A stretch of DNA of 64,000 nt from Escherichia marmotae (lineage in GTDB: Bacteria > Pseudomonadota > Gammaproteobacteria > Enterobacterales > Enterobacteriaceae). The stretch lies in contig NZ_CP025979.1 in NCBI RefSeq assembly GCF_002900365.1, forward strand, positions 1,178,001 to 1,242,000, read 5' to 3'. A program made the translations under genes and the position numbers. The notes beneath the pieces are model-generated. The model ran no database searches, was not told where the DNA came from, and saw nothing but the letters and a program-made list of their open reading frames with translations. The first letter of the stretch is position 1; every line of letters begins with the position of its first letter. This document shows positions 26,281 to 35,272 of this stretch, piece after piece.

Positions 26281-26408
26281 AATTTTACTCTGAATAAATG
26301 GGGGGGTGACTTGCCTCAATATAATCCAGACTATAACATGCCTTATAGTCTTCGTAATATCATCGCACGCTGATGATGATGGTAATTAGCTAATTGAGTA
26401 AGGCCAGG

Positions 26409-27104
26409 ATGTCAAACACGCCAATCGAGCTTAAAGGTAGCAGCTTCACCTTATCTGTGGTTCATCTGCATGAGGCAGAACCTAAGGTTATTCATCAGGC
26501 GCTGGAAGACAAAATCGCTCAGGCTCCCGCATTTTTAAAGCATGCCCCCATCGTACTCAATGTCAGTGGCCTCGAAGAACAGGTCAACTGGTCTGCAATG
26601 CATAAAGCTATCTCGGCAACGGGCTTGCGGATCATTGGTGTCAGTGGCTGCAAAAATGCGAAACTGAAAGCTGAAATCGAAAAAATGGGGTTGCCAATCC
26701 TGACTGAAGGAAAGGAAAAAGCGCCGCGTCCAGCTCCTGCCCCCCTGGCTCCTGCGAAAAATACAACGCCGGACACAAAAACGCGCTTAATAGATACCCC
26801 AGTGCGTTCCGGTCAGCGCATTTATGCGCCACAATGTGATCTAATTGTTACAAGCCATGTTAGCGCAGGGGCAGAATTGATCGCAGATGGTAACATTCAT
26901 GTCTATGGCATGATGCGCGGTCGTGCGCTGGCGGGGGCAAGTGGTGATCGGGAAGCACAAATATTTTGTACGAGCCTGATGGCAGAACTGGTCTCTATCG
27001 CAGGTGAATACTGGCTGAGTGATAAAATCCCAGCAGAATTTTATGGCAAAGCGGCACGGCTGCAATTAGTCGAAAACGCTTTGACCGTTCAATCGTTAAA
27101 TTGA
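26409..27104 (+). CDS. minC: Septum-site inhibitor MinC
   Basis: The 231-residue FtsZ-polymerisation inhibitor is held at the poles by MinD and oscillated by MinE. It has an N-terminal FtsZ-binding domain (about 1-105), a Pro/Ala linker (APRPAPAPLAPAKN), and a C-terminal right-handed beta-helix that binds MinD (RSGQRIYAPQCDLIV, VSAGAELIADG, RGRALAGASGD). The start at 26409 (MSNTPIELKG) is the known one. From memory about ten positions differ from K-12. First gene of minCDE. Confidence 0.97.
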   Translation: MSNTPIELKGSSFTLSVVHLHEAEPKVIHQALEDKIAQAPAFLKHAPIVLNVSGLEEQVNWSAMHKAISATGLRIIGVSGCKNAKLKAEIEKMGLPILTEGKEKAPRPAPAPLAPAKNTTPDTKTRLIDTPVRSGQRIYAPQCDLIVTSHVSAGAELIADGNIHVYGMMRGRALAGASGDREAQIFCTSLMAELVSIAGEYWLSDKIPAEFYGKAARLQLVENALTVQSLN

Positions 27105-27127
27105 TCCCTTTTTAACAAGGAATTTTT

Positions 27128-27940
27128 ATGGCACGCATTATTGTTGTTACTTCGGGGAAAGGGGGCGTTGGAAAGACAACCTCCAGCGCGGCCATCGCCA
27201 CTGGTTTGGCCCAGAAGGGAAAGAAAACTGTCGTGATCGATTTTGATATCGGCTTGCGTAATCTCGACCTGATTATGGGTTGCGAGCGCCGGGTCGTTTA
27301 CGATTTCGTCAACGTCATTCAGGGCGATGCAACGCTAAATCAGGCTTTAATTAAAGATAAGCGTACTGAAAACCTCTATATTCTTCCGGCATCACAAACT
27401 CGCGATAAAGACGCACTCACCCGCGAAGGGGTCGCCAAAGTTCTTGATGACCTAAAAGCAATGGATTTTGAGTTTATTGTTTGTGACTCACCGGCGGGTA
27501 TTGAAACCGGTGCATTAATGGCGCTCTATTTCGCAGATGAAGCTATTATAACCACGAACCCGGAAGTCTCATCAGTTCGTGACTCTGACCGTATTTTAGG
27601 TATTCTGGCGTCGAAATCCCGTCGAGCAGAAAACGGTGAAGAACCGATTAAAGAGCACCTGCTATTAACGCGCTATAACCCAGGCCGCGTTAACAGAGGC
27701 GACATGTTGAGCATGGAAGACGTACTGGAGATCCTGCGCATCAAGCTCGTCGGCGTGATCCCAGAGGATCAATCAGTATTGCGCGCCTCTAACCAGGGGG
27801 AACCGGTTATTCTCGATATCAACGCCGATGCGGGTAAAGCCTATGCTGATACCGTAGAACGTCTGTTGGGAGAAGAACGCCCTTTCCGCTTCATTGAAGA
27901 AGAGAAGAAAGGTTTCCTCAAACGCTTGTTCGGAGGATAA
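27128..27940 (+). CDS. minD: Septum-site ATPase MinD
   Basis: The 270-residue deviant Walker-A ATPase (GKGGVGKTTSSAA) dimerises with ATP on the membrane, recruits MinC, and is released by MinE. It has VVIDFDIGLRNLDLIMG and the catalytic Asp region. A C-terminal amphipathic membrane-targeting helix (KKGFLKRLFGG) is intact. It lies 23 bases after minC and 3 bases before minE. Confidence 0.98.
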   Translation: MARIIVVTSGKGGVGKTTSSAAIATGLAQKGKKTVVIDFDIGLRNLDLIMGCERRVVYDFVNVIQGDATLNQALIKDKRTENLYILPASQTRDKDALTREGVAKVLDDLKAMDFEFIVCDSPAGIETGALMALYFADEAIITTNPEVSSVRDSDRILGILASKSRRAENGEEPIKEHLLLTRYNPGRVNRGDMLSMEDVLEILRIKLVGVIPEDQSVLRASNQGEPVILDINADAGKAYADTVERLLGEERPFRFIEEEKKGFLKRLFGG

Positions 27941-27943
27941 ATT

Positions 27944-28210
27944 ATGGCATTACTCGATTTCTTTCTCTCACGGAAGAAAAACACGGCCAATATTGCAAAA
28001 GAACGGTTGCAAATTATTGTTGCTGAACGCCGGCGCAGCGATGCAGAACCGCACTATCTGCCGCAGTTGCGTAAAGATATTCTTGATGTCATTTGTAAAT
28101 ACGTACAAATCGATCCCGAGATGGTGACTGTTCAGCTTGAGCAAAAAGATGGTGATATTTCCATCCTTGAGCTTAACGTGACCTTGCCGGAAGCAGAAGA
28201 GCTGAAATAA
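27944..28210 (+). CDS. minE: Topological specificity factor MinE
   Basis: The 88-residue protein has an N-terminal membrane/MinD-binding helix (MALLDFFLSRKKNTANIAKE) and a C-terminal dimerisation domain. It stimulates MinD ATPase, causing pole-to-pole oscillation. Length is standard, and it is the last gene of minCDE. Confidence 0.98.
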   Translation: MALLDFFLSRKKNTANIAKERLQIIVAERRRSDAEPHYLPQLRKDILDVICKYVQIDPEMVTVQLEQKDGDISILELNVTLPEAEELK

Positions 28211-28660
28211 GCCGTATTAGCTCAGACCTGATCTGACAGTTACCGGTGATTTATACAGGTATCTGTCAGATTACATCCGATTTAAGTTTTTCTCTGCCTG
28301 GCTACCCCTTTCCCCGCCAAACAGATTCACATTACTGCCGCCAGAAGATAATCACTTACATTACGTTTTCTGATAAATATTGTTCACATATAAATTACAC
28401 AATAATATTGATATTTCAGATCACCTTACCTTTACAATACCACGTTAACATTTGATGACATTTCTTGAATAAACATTTCAAATCAATGAGTTAATTATTA
28501 TTTAAGATTATTCCCATTCAAGCAAAAACCATAATTCTTATTATACAAACCGCGCTCATTTTGAATTATCTGAATAATAGAGAGCGTTCTTTAGTTAAGC
28601 TGTTCTTAATTGAAGACGAAATTATTGTGTGTGCAACTTACTAAATACCGGACATCTAAG
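28211..28660. other. AT-rich gap after minE with a long inverted repeat
   Basis: ATCTGACAG at 28230-28238 pairs with CTGTCAGAT at 28263-28271 across a 24-base loop, possibly the minCDE end. The rest is AT-rich with no recognised gene. K-12 has small proteins near here (ymgI/ymgJ), but I could not confirm them. Confidence 0.45.
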
Positions 28661-29005
28661 TTGAAGAAAAAAATACTCGCCTTAGGGCTTATCTCAGCAT
28701 TGCTCTGCTCCGCGCCAGCGATGGCGGATATGAATCGCACCACGAAAGGTGCACTGTTAGGCGCAGGCGTTGGTTTACTGACTGGCAATGGTGTTAATGG
28801 CGTACTGAAAGGTGCTGCTGTGGGCGCTGGCGTTGGTGCAGTAACAGAAAAAGGCCACGATGGTAAAAATGCCCGTAAAGGCGCAAAAGTGGGTGCCGCC
28901 GTTGGCGCGGTCACTGGCGTTCTGACCGGCAATGGTCTTGAAGGCGCAATTAAAGGTGCCGTAATTGGCGGTACGGGTGGTGCAATTCTGGGTAAAATGA
29001 AATAA
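28661..29005 (+). CDS. ymgG: YmgG, glycine-zipper protein
   Basis: The 114-residue exported protein has a signal peptide (KKKILALGLISALLCS, mature near AMADMNRTT) and repeated glycine-zipper segments (GALLGAGVGLLTGNG, GAAVGAGVGAV, GAKVGAAVGAV, GAVIGGTGGAILG) that likely form membrane-embedded or oligomerising hairpins. A TTG start at 28661 gives the E. coli length. It is 9 bases before ymgD, so they are probably one unit. Function unknown. Confidence 0.9.
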   Translation: MKKKILALGLISALLCSAPAMADMNRTTKGALLGAGVGLLTGNGVNGVLKGAAVGAGVGAVTEKGHDGKNARKGAKVGAAVGAVTGVLTGNGLEGAIKGAVIGGTGGAILGKMK

Positions 29006-29014
29006 GGAATGATG

Positions 29015-29344
29015 ATGAAAAAATTTGCTTTACTGGCGGGGCTGTTCGTCTTCGCACCAATGACCTGGGCTCAGGACTATAATATTAAGAATGGTTTGCC
29101 AGCAGAAACCTATATTACCTGCGCAGAAGCCAACGAAATGGCAAAAACTGACAGCGCACAGGTTGCAGATATCGTTGCGGTAATGGGTAACGCCAGCGTT
29201 ACCAGCCGTGATTTAAAGATTGAGCAATCACCGGAACTGAGTGCCAAAGTGGTAGAAAAACTGAATCAGGTTTGTGCCAAAGATCCGCAAATGCTGTTAA
29301 TTACCGCAATTGATGACACCATGCGTGCCATCGGTAAAAAATAA
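29015..29344 (+). CDS. ymgD: YmgD, small periplasmic protein
   Basis: The 109-residue precursor has a signal peptide (MKKFALLAGLFVFAPMTWA) and a helical mature domain of about 90 residues with two cysteines (YITCAEAN, NQVCAKDP), probably disulfide-bonded. The fold resembles HdeA-like small helical proteins. Function unknown. The start with the third Met of the MMMKK run gives the known N-terminus. It is followed by a terminator. Confidence 0.9.
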   Translation: MKKFALLAGLFVFAPMTWAQDYNIKNGLPAETYITCAEANEMAKTDSAQVADIVAVMGNASVTSRDLKIEQSPELSAKVVEKLNQVCAKDPQMLLITAIDDTMRAIGKK

Positions 29345-29356
29345 TCGATAATGTAG

Positions 29357-29390
29357 CACCGCGCCGATTGATTCGACGCGGTGTATTTTT
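29357..29390 (+). terminator. Terminator after ymgD
   Basis: The stem CACCGCG/CGCGGTG is followed by TATTTTT. Downstream to ymgF (29391-29651) I see nothing; in K-12 the ycgH autotransporter gene lies here, and it is absent. Confidence 0.8.
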
Positions 29391-29651
29391 AGCGGGTGAA
29401 CAGACTTACAGACAATACTGAAGCACTGATTATTTATCTTGGTGATTTTATTGATTTAGTTTTTTATTCTTCACAAAAACTATTTCCCTGCAATCATATT
29501 CGTATACGCGTTACTCACCGCTAAAGCAATTCCTCAAATTAAACCCGGATAGTTTTTCAGTTTTAACGATTAATTATTCAATGATTGGACTTATAAACAC
29601 GCCTGATCAAATATTCTATAAGTCCAGATTATCAAAATATAATGAAAAAGA

Positions 29652-29870
29652 TTAATGTTGATCCCTTTGACTTACAAACTTTTCTCTTAATCGGTTAAGT
29701 AAATTGATCACCAACCAAACAAGTGCATTGATTAAATTTATGGTAACCAGCACTTCTCCCAGCCAGATGCTGGGTTTGGCGAACAGGATCACCAGAATGG
29801 TGATCAGCATAAACGCGATGGAGAAGATGATATACAAAGTGAAATAATCCAGGCTATTACTATTGTTCAT
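29652..29870 (-). CDS. ymgF: YmgF, small inner-membrane divisome-associated protein
   Basis: The 72-residue protein has two transmembrane helices (about 11-31 and 37-58) joined by PSIWLGEV, and a basic C-terminus (RLREKFVSQRDQH). In E. coli it interacts with division proteins and localises to the septum, though it is not essential. Length and sequence match K-12. Confidence 0.9.
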   Translation of the reverse strand: MNNSNSLDYFTLYIIFSIAFMLITILVILFAKPSIWLGEVLVTINLINALVWLVINLLNRLREKFVSQRDQH

Positions 29871-30040
29871 GCTACTGACGGCGATCCTGAAAACAATTTC
29901 AGATAATTATAGCAAACAAAATAATGAACAATAGTAACAAGACGCAACGAGCTAATTATCTGTCTACAATTGCACCACCACAGAGTCTTTTCGATCATTT
30001 TTTAGTCAGACATCATCATGCTACGTGAATTAGTACATAT

Positions 30041-31564
30041 TTACTCAACAACCACCTTCACCCTCGGTTTTGAGAGAATAATTTTGACTAACTCAATATA
30101 CGTCACCGGTTTATAGAAATAATACCCCTGCTGAAACGTGATATTATTTTTGTTCAGGTAATCGAGTTGCTCCTTCGTTTCGACACCTTCGGCAACAATA
30201 CTGATAGAAAGTTTGCGCGCCAGATCCAGCACACAGTCCAGAATTCGGGTGGAATCTGGATCTGCGTTGACCCGACCAACGAAACTGTGATCAATCTTAA
30301 TATAATCGATGTGCAGATCATGGAGATAAGAAAGTCCCGAGTACCCCGTACCAAAATCATCCAGCGCAATGACAAAGCCATTTTCATGCAGAATATTTAG
30401 TCGCTGGACAAGGTTTTCATCAACATGCAAAGCTTCACGCTCAGTAACCTCAAGAACGAGATTCAAATCATGGCGCGTGAAGCTGTCCCGGTATTTCAGA
30501 CACTCTTCAACAAACGTAGGCGAAATAATATGTGAGGCGCTAAAATTAATCCCTACATGGAAACCTTCCGGCAGTTTACTTGCGATCGCGTTCATTTGTG
30601 TGGCGACCTGGTTCATCAGACTTTGGGTGAGCGGAACTATCAACCCTGATTTTTCAGCAAGTGGAATAAATGCTGCGGGTGAAATATATCCTCCGCGAGG
30701 ATGTTTCCACTTGGCAAGTACTTCTACGCCGCGTAACGTCCCTTCCCGGCCATTAACCACGGGTTGGTAAAAAGGTACAATTTCACCATTGCTTATTGCT
30801 CTACGCAGGATCTCTTCAGGTGTGTCACTCTTGTTAAAATATTTATCAAGCAAAAAAGCAGCAGAACAGGAGATTAACAGGCTGAATATCAAAATACCCA
30901 AACCTTTATCGATAAGTCTGGTGAAATTAAATAGCGGCGGTTGGTTATAGATAATACTGAAATGATATTTTGTGGAATTTACCCGTCCAGAAAATTGATG
31001 GCTGCCATTGAGAGTTGTCACATCTCCTGACGGTCCAATAATGCTATTCCCCACGCGCAAAGTATATTTCACCCCCTTCAACGGCACATTGAGCGCCCCG
31101 CGGATATGCTGGTCACTAATTGTCACCAGGATACGCGTATCAGCGAATTGAATCTGATAAAGGAGGATGGGTAATCTATTTACGGTGTCGATCGCCGGAG
31201 CCAATAGCAAATTGTTGTCAGATATAACAGGAATACGGGATAGCAGAACCCGATTACCTGGTAGCGATGTACACCAGACTGCACCTTGTTTGAGAATGAT
31301 GATCGTCCGCAGATGTGGTTTCAGCGCAGCCTCTGTACCTAGTTGGTATTGTTCATCCAGATCGCACCTCTTCCCGGCAATTTTCATTGCCGTTCGAGTC
31401 GCCTGTGACGCTTCCTCAAGAATATGATTAATGTTGTTAGCGGCGTACCTCGCCCCCGCCAGGCTCTCTGCTTTTGCGGAATACCAGAGCTGAAAATTCA
31501 AAATAGACACACCAGTAAGAAACAAGCACACCGCAACGAGGATGGGGATAAGTGTATTGCGCAT
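30041..31564 (-). CDS. pdeG: PdeG (YcgG), c-di-GMP phosphodiesterase with CSS domain
   Basis: The 507-residue inner-membrane protein has an N-terminal helix (PILVAVCLFLTGVSIL), a periplasmic CSS-type domain with the two cysteines KRCDLDEQ and VWCTSLPG, a second helix near 225-245 (GILIFSLLISCSAAFLL), and a cytoplasmic EAL domain. The EAL signature is EVL (RGVEVLAKWKHP), with the loop-6 DDFGTGYSG and IVAEGVET motifs intact, so activity is likely. Disulfide state of the CSS domain is known to control this family. In K-12 it is followed by ymgC/ariR/ymgA/ycgZ/bluF; these are missing here. Confidence 0.95.
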   Translation of the reverse strand: MRNTLIPILVAVCLFLTGVSILNFQLWYSAKAESLAGARYAANNINHILEEASQATRTAMKIAGKRCDLDEQYQLGTEAALKPHLRTIIILKQGAVWCTSLPGNRVLLSRIPVISDNNLLLAPAIDTVNRLPILLYQIQFADTRILVTISDQHIRGALNVPLKGVKYTLRVGNSIIGPSGDVTTLNGSHQFSGRVNSTKYHFSIIYNQPPLFNFTRLIDKGLGILIFSLLISCSAAFLLDKYFNKSDTPEEILRRAISNGEIVPFYQPVVNGREGTLRGVEVLAKWKHPRGGYISPAAFIPLAEKSGLIVPLTQSLMNQVATQMNAIASKLPEGFHVGINFSASHIISPTFVEECLKYRDSFTRHDLNLVLEVTEREALHVDENLVQRLNILHENGFVIALDDFGTGYSGLSYLHDLHIDYIKIDHSFVGRVNADPDSTRILDCVLDLARKLSISIVAEGVETKEQLDYLNKNNITFQQGYYFYKPVTYIELVKIILSKPRVKVVVE

Positions 31565-32374
31565 TTGCGTGTCCCGGGGCCATTATTTTGTGTTCATTCG
31601 CTCAATCTGGCGTCTACAAAGAGCATGGTAGAGAGAACCAGAAATATCCATACTCTTGATGAAATTTTGCCCTCTATGCCGTAACTTAAAGCAGAGAAAA
31701 AGCATTGGACAACAAAACGGAACAAGAATATTGGTCAGGCAAAGTTCTCTGTGTCCCCTTCACTTTTATACATAAGCTATCAATAAGTAAGGATATGATG
31801 AACTGGCACAACGTCGATGGGGCCTCGCTGGTAAGGTGGGTGTTAATTTTCCAGTACGTGCCCCCGCGTCTTTTCTTCGATAGCGGCGGCTCCAGATCAT
31901 AAGATGGAGATGCCAGACCATGTCGCTCAATAGCCACATCCCAAATCAGCACCAATACATACAGCAAAATCACTAGAATGAATGTGAAACACGGATAGCA
32001 GTAATATAAGCCTTACACGTTAAAACAAGAAAAATAACTTTTTCTGATGAACTTACCTAACCAATTAGAATTAAAAAGAAATCACTAATCGCTATATTTA
32101 GCAAGTCGGACTATAGGGACAATATAATACAGACTCTGGTTACATAAGACGTTCACTTTTCACAAACCACCACGTTACAAATTGTAAAGATTAACTCTTC
32201 CAGTTTGCATTCAACTTGGCTGGTCATATCTAAATAGATATGTAAAATTGATAACGGCTGGTAATCATTCAATACTCGCACTATAGAAAGTTCGCCAGCC
32301 TGCCGCAGGCACGTGCTTTCATATGACGTGTCTGCGGTTTCGTTGTGATATTTAAATAGTAGTACTGGTGAATT
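31565..32374. other. Gap between pdeG and YkgJ-like gene, no gene recognised
   Basis: These 810 bases are AT-rich in the right part. Open frames at 31705-31902 (plus) and 31686-31973 (minus) have no recognised features. The K-12 genes ymgC, ariR, ymgA, ycgZ, bluF and bluR are not here. The accessory region to the right of pdeG begins somewhere within this stretch. Confidence 0.5.
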
Positions 32375-32704
32375 ATGAGCAATCCGAATCCATGCCTGAC
32401 GTGTGGTGCCTGTTGTGCATTTTTCCGCGTCTCTTTTTACTGGGCCGAAGCTGATGATGCAGGCGGCACCATACCGGCTCATCTGACTGAGCAGATATCC
32501 CCTTACCACCGATGTATGCGCGGTACTAACCAGAAGAATCCACGCTGTGTTGCCCTGGCTGGAACGCCTGGAAAAAACGCCTGCTGCACAATATACAAGA
32601 ATCGCTCATCCACATGTAGAGAATTCGCCATGTCTGGCGAGCATGGAGAAATTAATGAGGCATGTAATCGCGCCCGAGCTAAATATGGGCTACCGCCAAT
32701 TTAA
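32375..32704 (+). CDS. YkgJ-family cysteine-cluster protein
   Basis: The 109-residue protein has the CxxCGACC zinc/iron-type cluster at the N-terminus (CLTCGACCAFFRVSF), plus CMRG, CVAL, ACCTIY, TCREF and EACNRARAKYG. The pattern matches the YkgJ family of E. coli, metal-binding proteins of unknown function. Its place next to yeeN and not near the ecp operon differs from K-12, so it may be a second copy or relocated gene. It is bracketed by AT-rich DNA (31900-32340 and 32710-32975). Confidence 0.85.
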   Translation: MSNPNPCLTCGACCAFFRVSFYWAEADDAGGTIPAHLTEQISPYHRCMRGTNQKNPRCVALAGTPGKNACCTIYKNRSSTCREFAMSGEHGEINEACNRARAKYGLPPI

Positions 32705-32978
32705 AACCGCGCCTCCTTAATAAGGCATTCAGGTGTCAAAATCAACCATACCGCGACATTATTGTTGCGGTTTAATTATTAACAATGAAAAATGAAATCA
32801 TAAAATAACGCATCAACAATAATTAACATCGTTAAAATTAAATATCCTTGAGTGAAAATAGAATATTTTATGTTCCCATAGACGAATTTTTTCATGTTAT
32901 GATATAATATAATACGATGAAAAAACACAAGTTATCAACTTGTCGGTAATGTAAATAAATTTCGAGGAGATCATTCCA

Positions 32979-33695
32979 GTGGGACGTAAATGGGCCAATA
33001 TTGTTGCTAAAAAAACGGCTAAAGACGGTGCAACGTCTAAAATATATGCAAAATTCGGTGTAGAAATCTATGCTGCAGCTAAACAAGGTGAACCAGACCC
33101 TGAATTAAATACATCTTTAAAATTCGTTATTGAGCGTGCGAAGCAGGCACAAGTTCCAAAACACGTCATTGATAAAGCAATTGATAAAGCTAAAGGTGGC
33201 GGAGATGAAACGTTCGTACAAGGACGTTATGAAGGTTTTGGCCCCAATGGTTCAATGATTATAGCCGAAACGTTAACTTCAAATGTTAACCGCACGATTG
33301 CTAATGTTCGCACAATTTTCAACAAAAAAGGCGGAAATATCGGAGCGGCAGGTTCTGTCAGCTATATGTTTGACAATACTGGAGTGATTGTATTTAAAGG
33401 AACAGATCCTGACCATATTTTTGAAATTTTGCTTGATGCTGAAGTTGATGTTCGCGATGTGACCGAAGAAGAAGGAAATATCGTTATTTATACTGAGCCT
33501 ACAGACCTTCACAAAGGAATTGCAGCGCTAAAAGCAGCCGGAATTACTGAGTTCTCAACAACAGAATTAGAAATGATTGCTCAATCAGAAGTTGAGCTTT
33601 CACCAGAAGATTTAGAAATCTTTGAGGGACTTGTTGATGCCCTTGAAGATGATGATGATGTTCAAAAAGTATATCATAACGTTGCAAATCTCTAA
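32979..33695 (+). CDS. yeeN: YeeN, YebC/TACO1-family protein
   Basis: The 238-residue protein belongs to the YebC family, historically annotated as transcription regulators. Recent work on the family links it to relief of ribosome stalling at polyproline stretches. It begins GRKWANIVAKKTAKDGATSK and ends DDDDVQKVYHN, both family hallmarks. A GTG start at 32979 follows the strong site GAGGAGA. The low GC content (about 40%) and similarity to the Firmicutes YeeI type suggest old transfer. In K-12 it lies elsewhere (near asn tRNA genes). A terminator follows. Confidence 0.93.
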   Translation: MGRKWANIVAKKTAKDGATSKIYAKFGVEIYAAAKQGEPDPELNTSLKFVIERAKQAQVPKHVIDKAIDKAKGGGDETFVQGRYEGFGPNGSMIIAETLTSNVNRTIANVRTIFNKKGGNIGAAGSVSYMFDNTGVIVFKGTDPDHIFEILLDAEVDVRDVTEEEGNIVIYTEPTDLHKGIAALKAAGITEFSTTELEMIAQSEVELSPEDLEIFEGLVDALEDDDDVQKVYHNVANL

Positions 33696-33705
33696 TTATG
33701 AATTT

Positions 33706-33734
33706 AAGAAATCTGCCTTTATGGCAGATTTCTT
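33706..33734 (+). terminator. Terminator after yeeN
   Basis: The 12-bp stem AAGAAATCTGCC/GGCAGATTTCTT encloses a TTTAT loop. Confidence 0.85.
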
Positions 33735-33807
33735 CACCTTATCTTAGATTTACCTAAAAACTCCGCATTAAATCCAGTACCTCTACCGCTCCCGGCATGT
33801 TAAGGCA

Positions 33808-34137
33808 TTAGCGCTTTCTGATTTCAGTGATATAGGTAATGGCAGCATGTTCAACAAAATTGGACACGTCGTCATAGGCTTCTTTACCGACGGGAGAATT
33901 GAATGCTGCGATAGCGTCTTCAAGTGAGTCGAACCACAGTTCGGAGAAACCGTCGACGGGGGAGTCGGGATATTTTTCCCGATCGATGGGGTTGAGTACA
34001 TAACCTTTTAAGCCGGGGAGTCTGAGCGCTATCGCTGTATGTACCTCATCCCAGTATTTAACAAAATCGTCGAAGCTCTGTCCTTTTTTACGGGTAAGAA
34101 AGCCCACATGTTTGAAACCGTTAGCAGATGACATCAT
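33808..34137 (-). CDS. EthD-family ferredoxin-like dimeric barrel protein
   Basis: The 109-residue EthD-type alpha-beta barrel (KHVGFLTRKKGQSFDDFVKY...WDEVH...GLKGYVLNP) is a small enzyme or accessory fold used in aromatic ring or quinone metabolism. It is divergent from the LysR gene, with a putative operator in between. It contains no signal peptide. The reaction is unknown. Function is likely tied to the nearby flavin reductase. Confidence 0.85.
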   Translation of the reverse strand: MMSSANGFKHVGFLTRKKGQSFDDFVKYWDEVHTAIALRLPGLKGYVLNPIDREKYPDSPVDGFSELWFDSLEDAIAAFNSPVGKEAYDDVSNFVEHAAITYITEIRKR

Positions 34138-34279
34138 ATTCTCCTCTGTATTAATTCATGTTTTTGTAAAACTGGCCGGCGAAATCCGGCATCGTCTTGC
34201 AATTTAGATGAAGCGTAATAGAGAAGGTGACTATGGCTGTTTTTCTTCGTGCGATAAACACGCTTTCACTCGTCTCTGA

Positions 34280-34296
34280 GTAGACATAGATTCTAC
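34280..34296 (-). promoter_or_regulatory. Putative LysR-type operator upstream of EthD/LysR genes
   Basis: GTAGACATAGATTCTAC is an interrupted palindrome GTAGA-N7-TCTAC. It recurs with two mismatches in front of the OYE gene (36458-36474), in the same orientation relative to the EthD and OYE genes. It lies between the divergent EthD and LysR genes, about 65 bases before the LysR start. Confidence 0.7.
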
Positions 34297-34360
34297 AAAT
34301 CGTTTTCAATTTATTGTAAAATAAATCTATATACAGGGCTAATACCTCTCACGGACAATT

Positions 34361-35272
34361 ATGAGAAGAACAGATCATCTGGGGGGAATTACGGCTTTTG
34401 TCGCCACAGCCCAGCAAGGAAGTTTTACGGCAGCAGCGGAAAAGCTGGGGCTGACAAAGTCTGCCATAGGAAAAAGCGTCAGTCGTCTGGAAGACCGCCT
34501 CGGGTTGAAGCTTTTTCAACGTTCCACCCGTCGGTTGAGCCTGACGCCTGATGGCGAGCGTTTTCTTGCCAGTTGCCAGAGCGCAATAGATATCCTGGAG
34601 CAGGCTGAGGCGGAACTGACGTCACATACCTGCCAGCCCTCCGGGCGCCTGCGGGTAGATTTACCTGCAGCCTTCGGACGACAGCGCATCCTTCCTATCC
34701 TGCTTGATATCACCCGACGCTACCCCGAACTGGCGTTGACCGTTACGTTCAGCGAGCGGTTCGTTAACCTGATTGATGAGGGGATCGATCTTGTCGTTCG
34801 CATTGGTGAGCTGTCAGACAGCAGTGGGCTGGTTGCCAGAAGACTGACAACCCAGAAGCTGGTGATCTGCGCCTCTCCAGATTATCTGTTCAACCACGGC
34901 GAGCCTGTCAGTATTGATGACCTGAATCACCATCAGTGCGTTGTCGGCTTTCGCCGTAACCAGCCTGTTTCGTGGTTGCTGAAAGAGGGGGATGGTCAAA
35001 TCAGCCGCTTTGTCCCTCCGCCGACCCATGAGTTTGCCGATGGTGACGCGATGCTCGCTGCTACCCTGGCGGGAGGGGGATTGTCGCAACTCCCCCTCTG
35101 GTTGGTGGGCAGATATCTCGACGAGGGTAAATTGCGGGAAGTGCTGCCCGGACACTCCGGCGGGGAGATGCCTATCAGCGCGCTGTGGCCAAAAAGCCGC
35201 CAACTGCTGCCCAAAATCCGCTATGTAGTGGATACCCTGGTCAGAGCTGCGGAAGACGGCCTGCTTGATTAA
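34361..35272 (+). CDS. LysR-family transcriptional regulator
   Basis: The 303-residue protein has the N-terminal winged helix-turn-helix (TAAAEKLGLTKSAIGKSVSRL, residues about 23-43) and a C-terminal periplasmic-binding-like sensor domain (from about 90). It belongs to the AaeR/PtxR-like subgroup by overall look; the ligand is unknown. It is divergent from EthD and convergent with OYE, whose stop codon is the very next base. It probably controls both neighbours, and itself, through the shared 17-base box. Confidence 0.92.
   Translation: MRRTDHLGGITAFVATAQQGSFTAAAEKLGLTKSAIGKSVSRLEDRLGLKLFQRSTRRLSLTPDGERFLASCQSAIDILEQAEAELTSHTCQPSGRLRVDLPAAFGRQRILPILLDITRRYPELALTVTFSERFVNLIDEGIDLVVRIGELSDSSGLVARRLTTQKLVICASPDYLFNHGEPVSIDDLNHHQCVVGFRRNQPVSWLLKEGDGQISRFVPPPTHEFADGDAMLAATLAGGGLSQLPLWLVGRYLDEGKLREVLPGHSGGEMPISALWPKSRQLLPKIRYVVDTLVRAAEDGLLD

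Noticed and set aside
31686..31973. Small open frames on both strands right of pdeG
   Set aside because: They overlap each other, lack starts with ribosome sites, and match nothing I recognise.
32708..33000. tRNA-Asn gene next to yeeN
   Set aside because: In K-12 yeeN is near asn tRNA genes, but no cloverleaf or asn tRNA sequence is present here.
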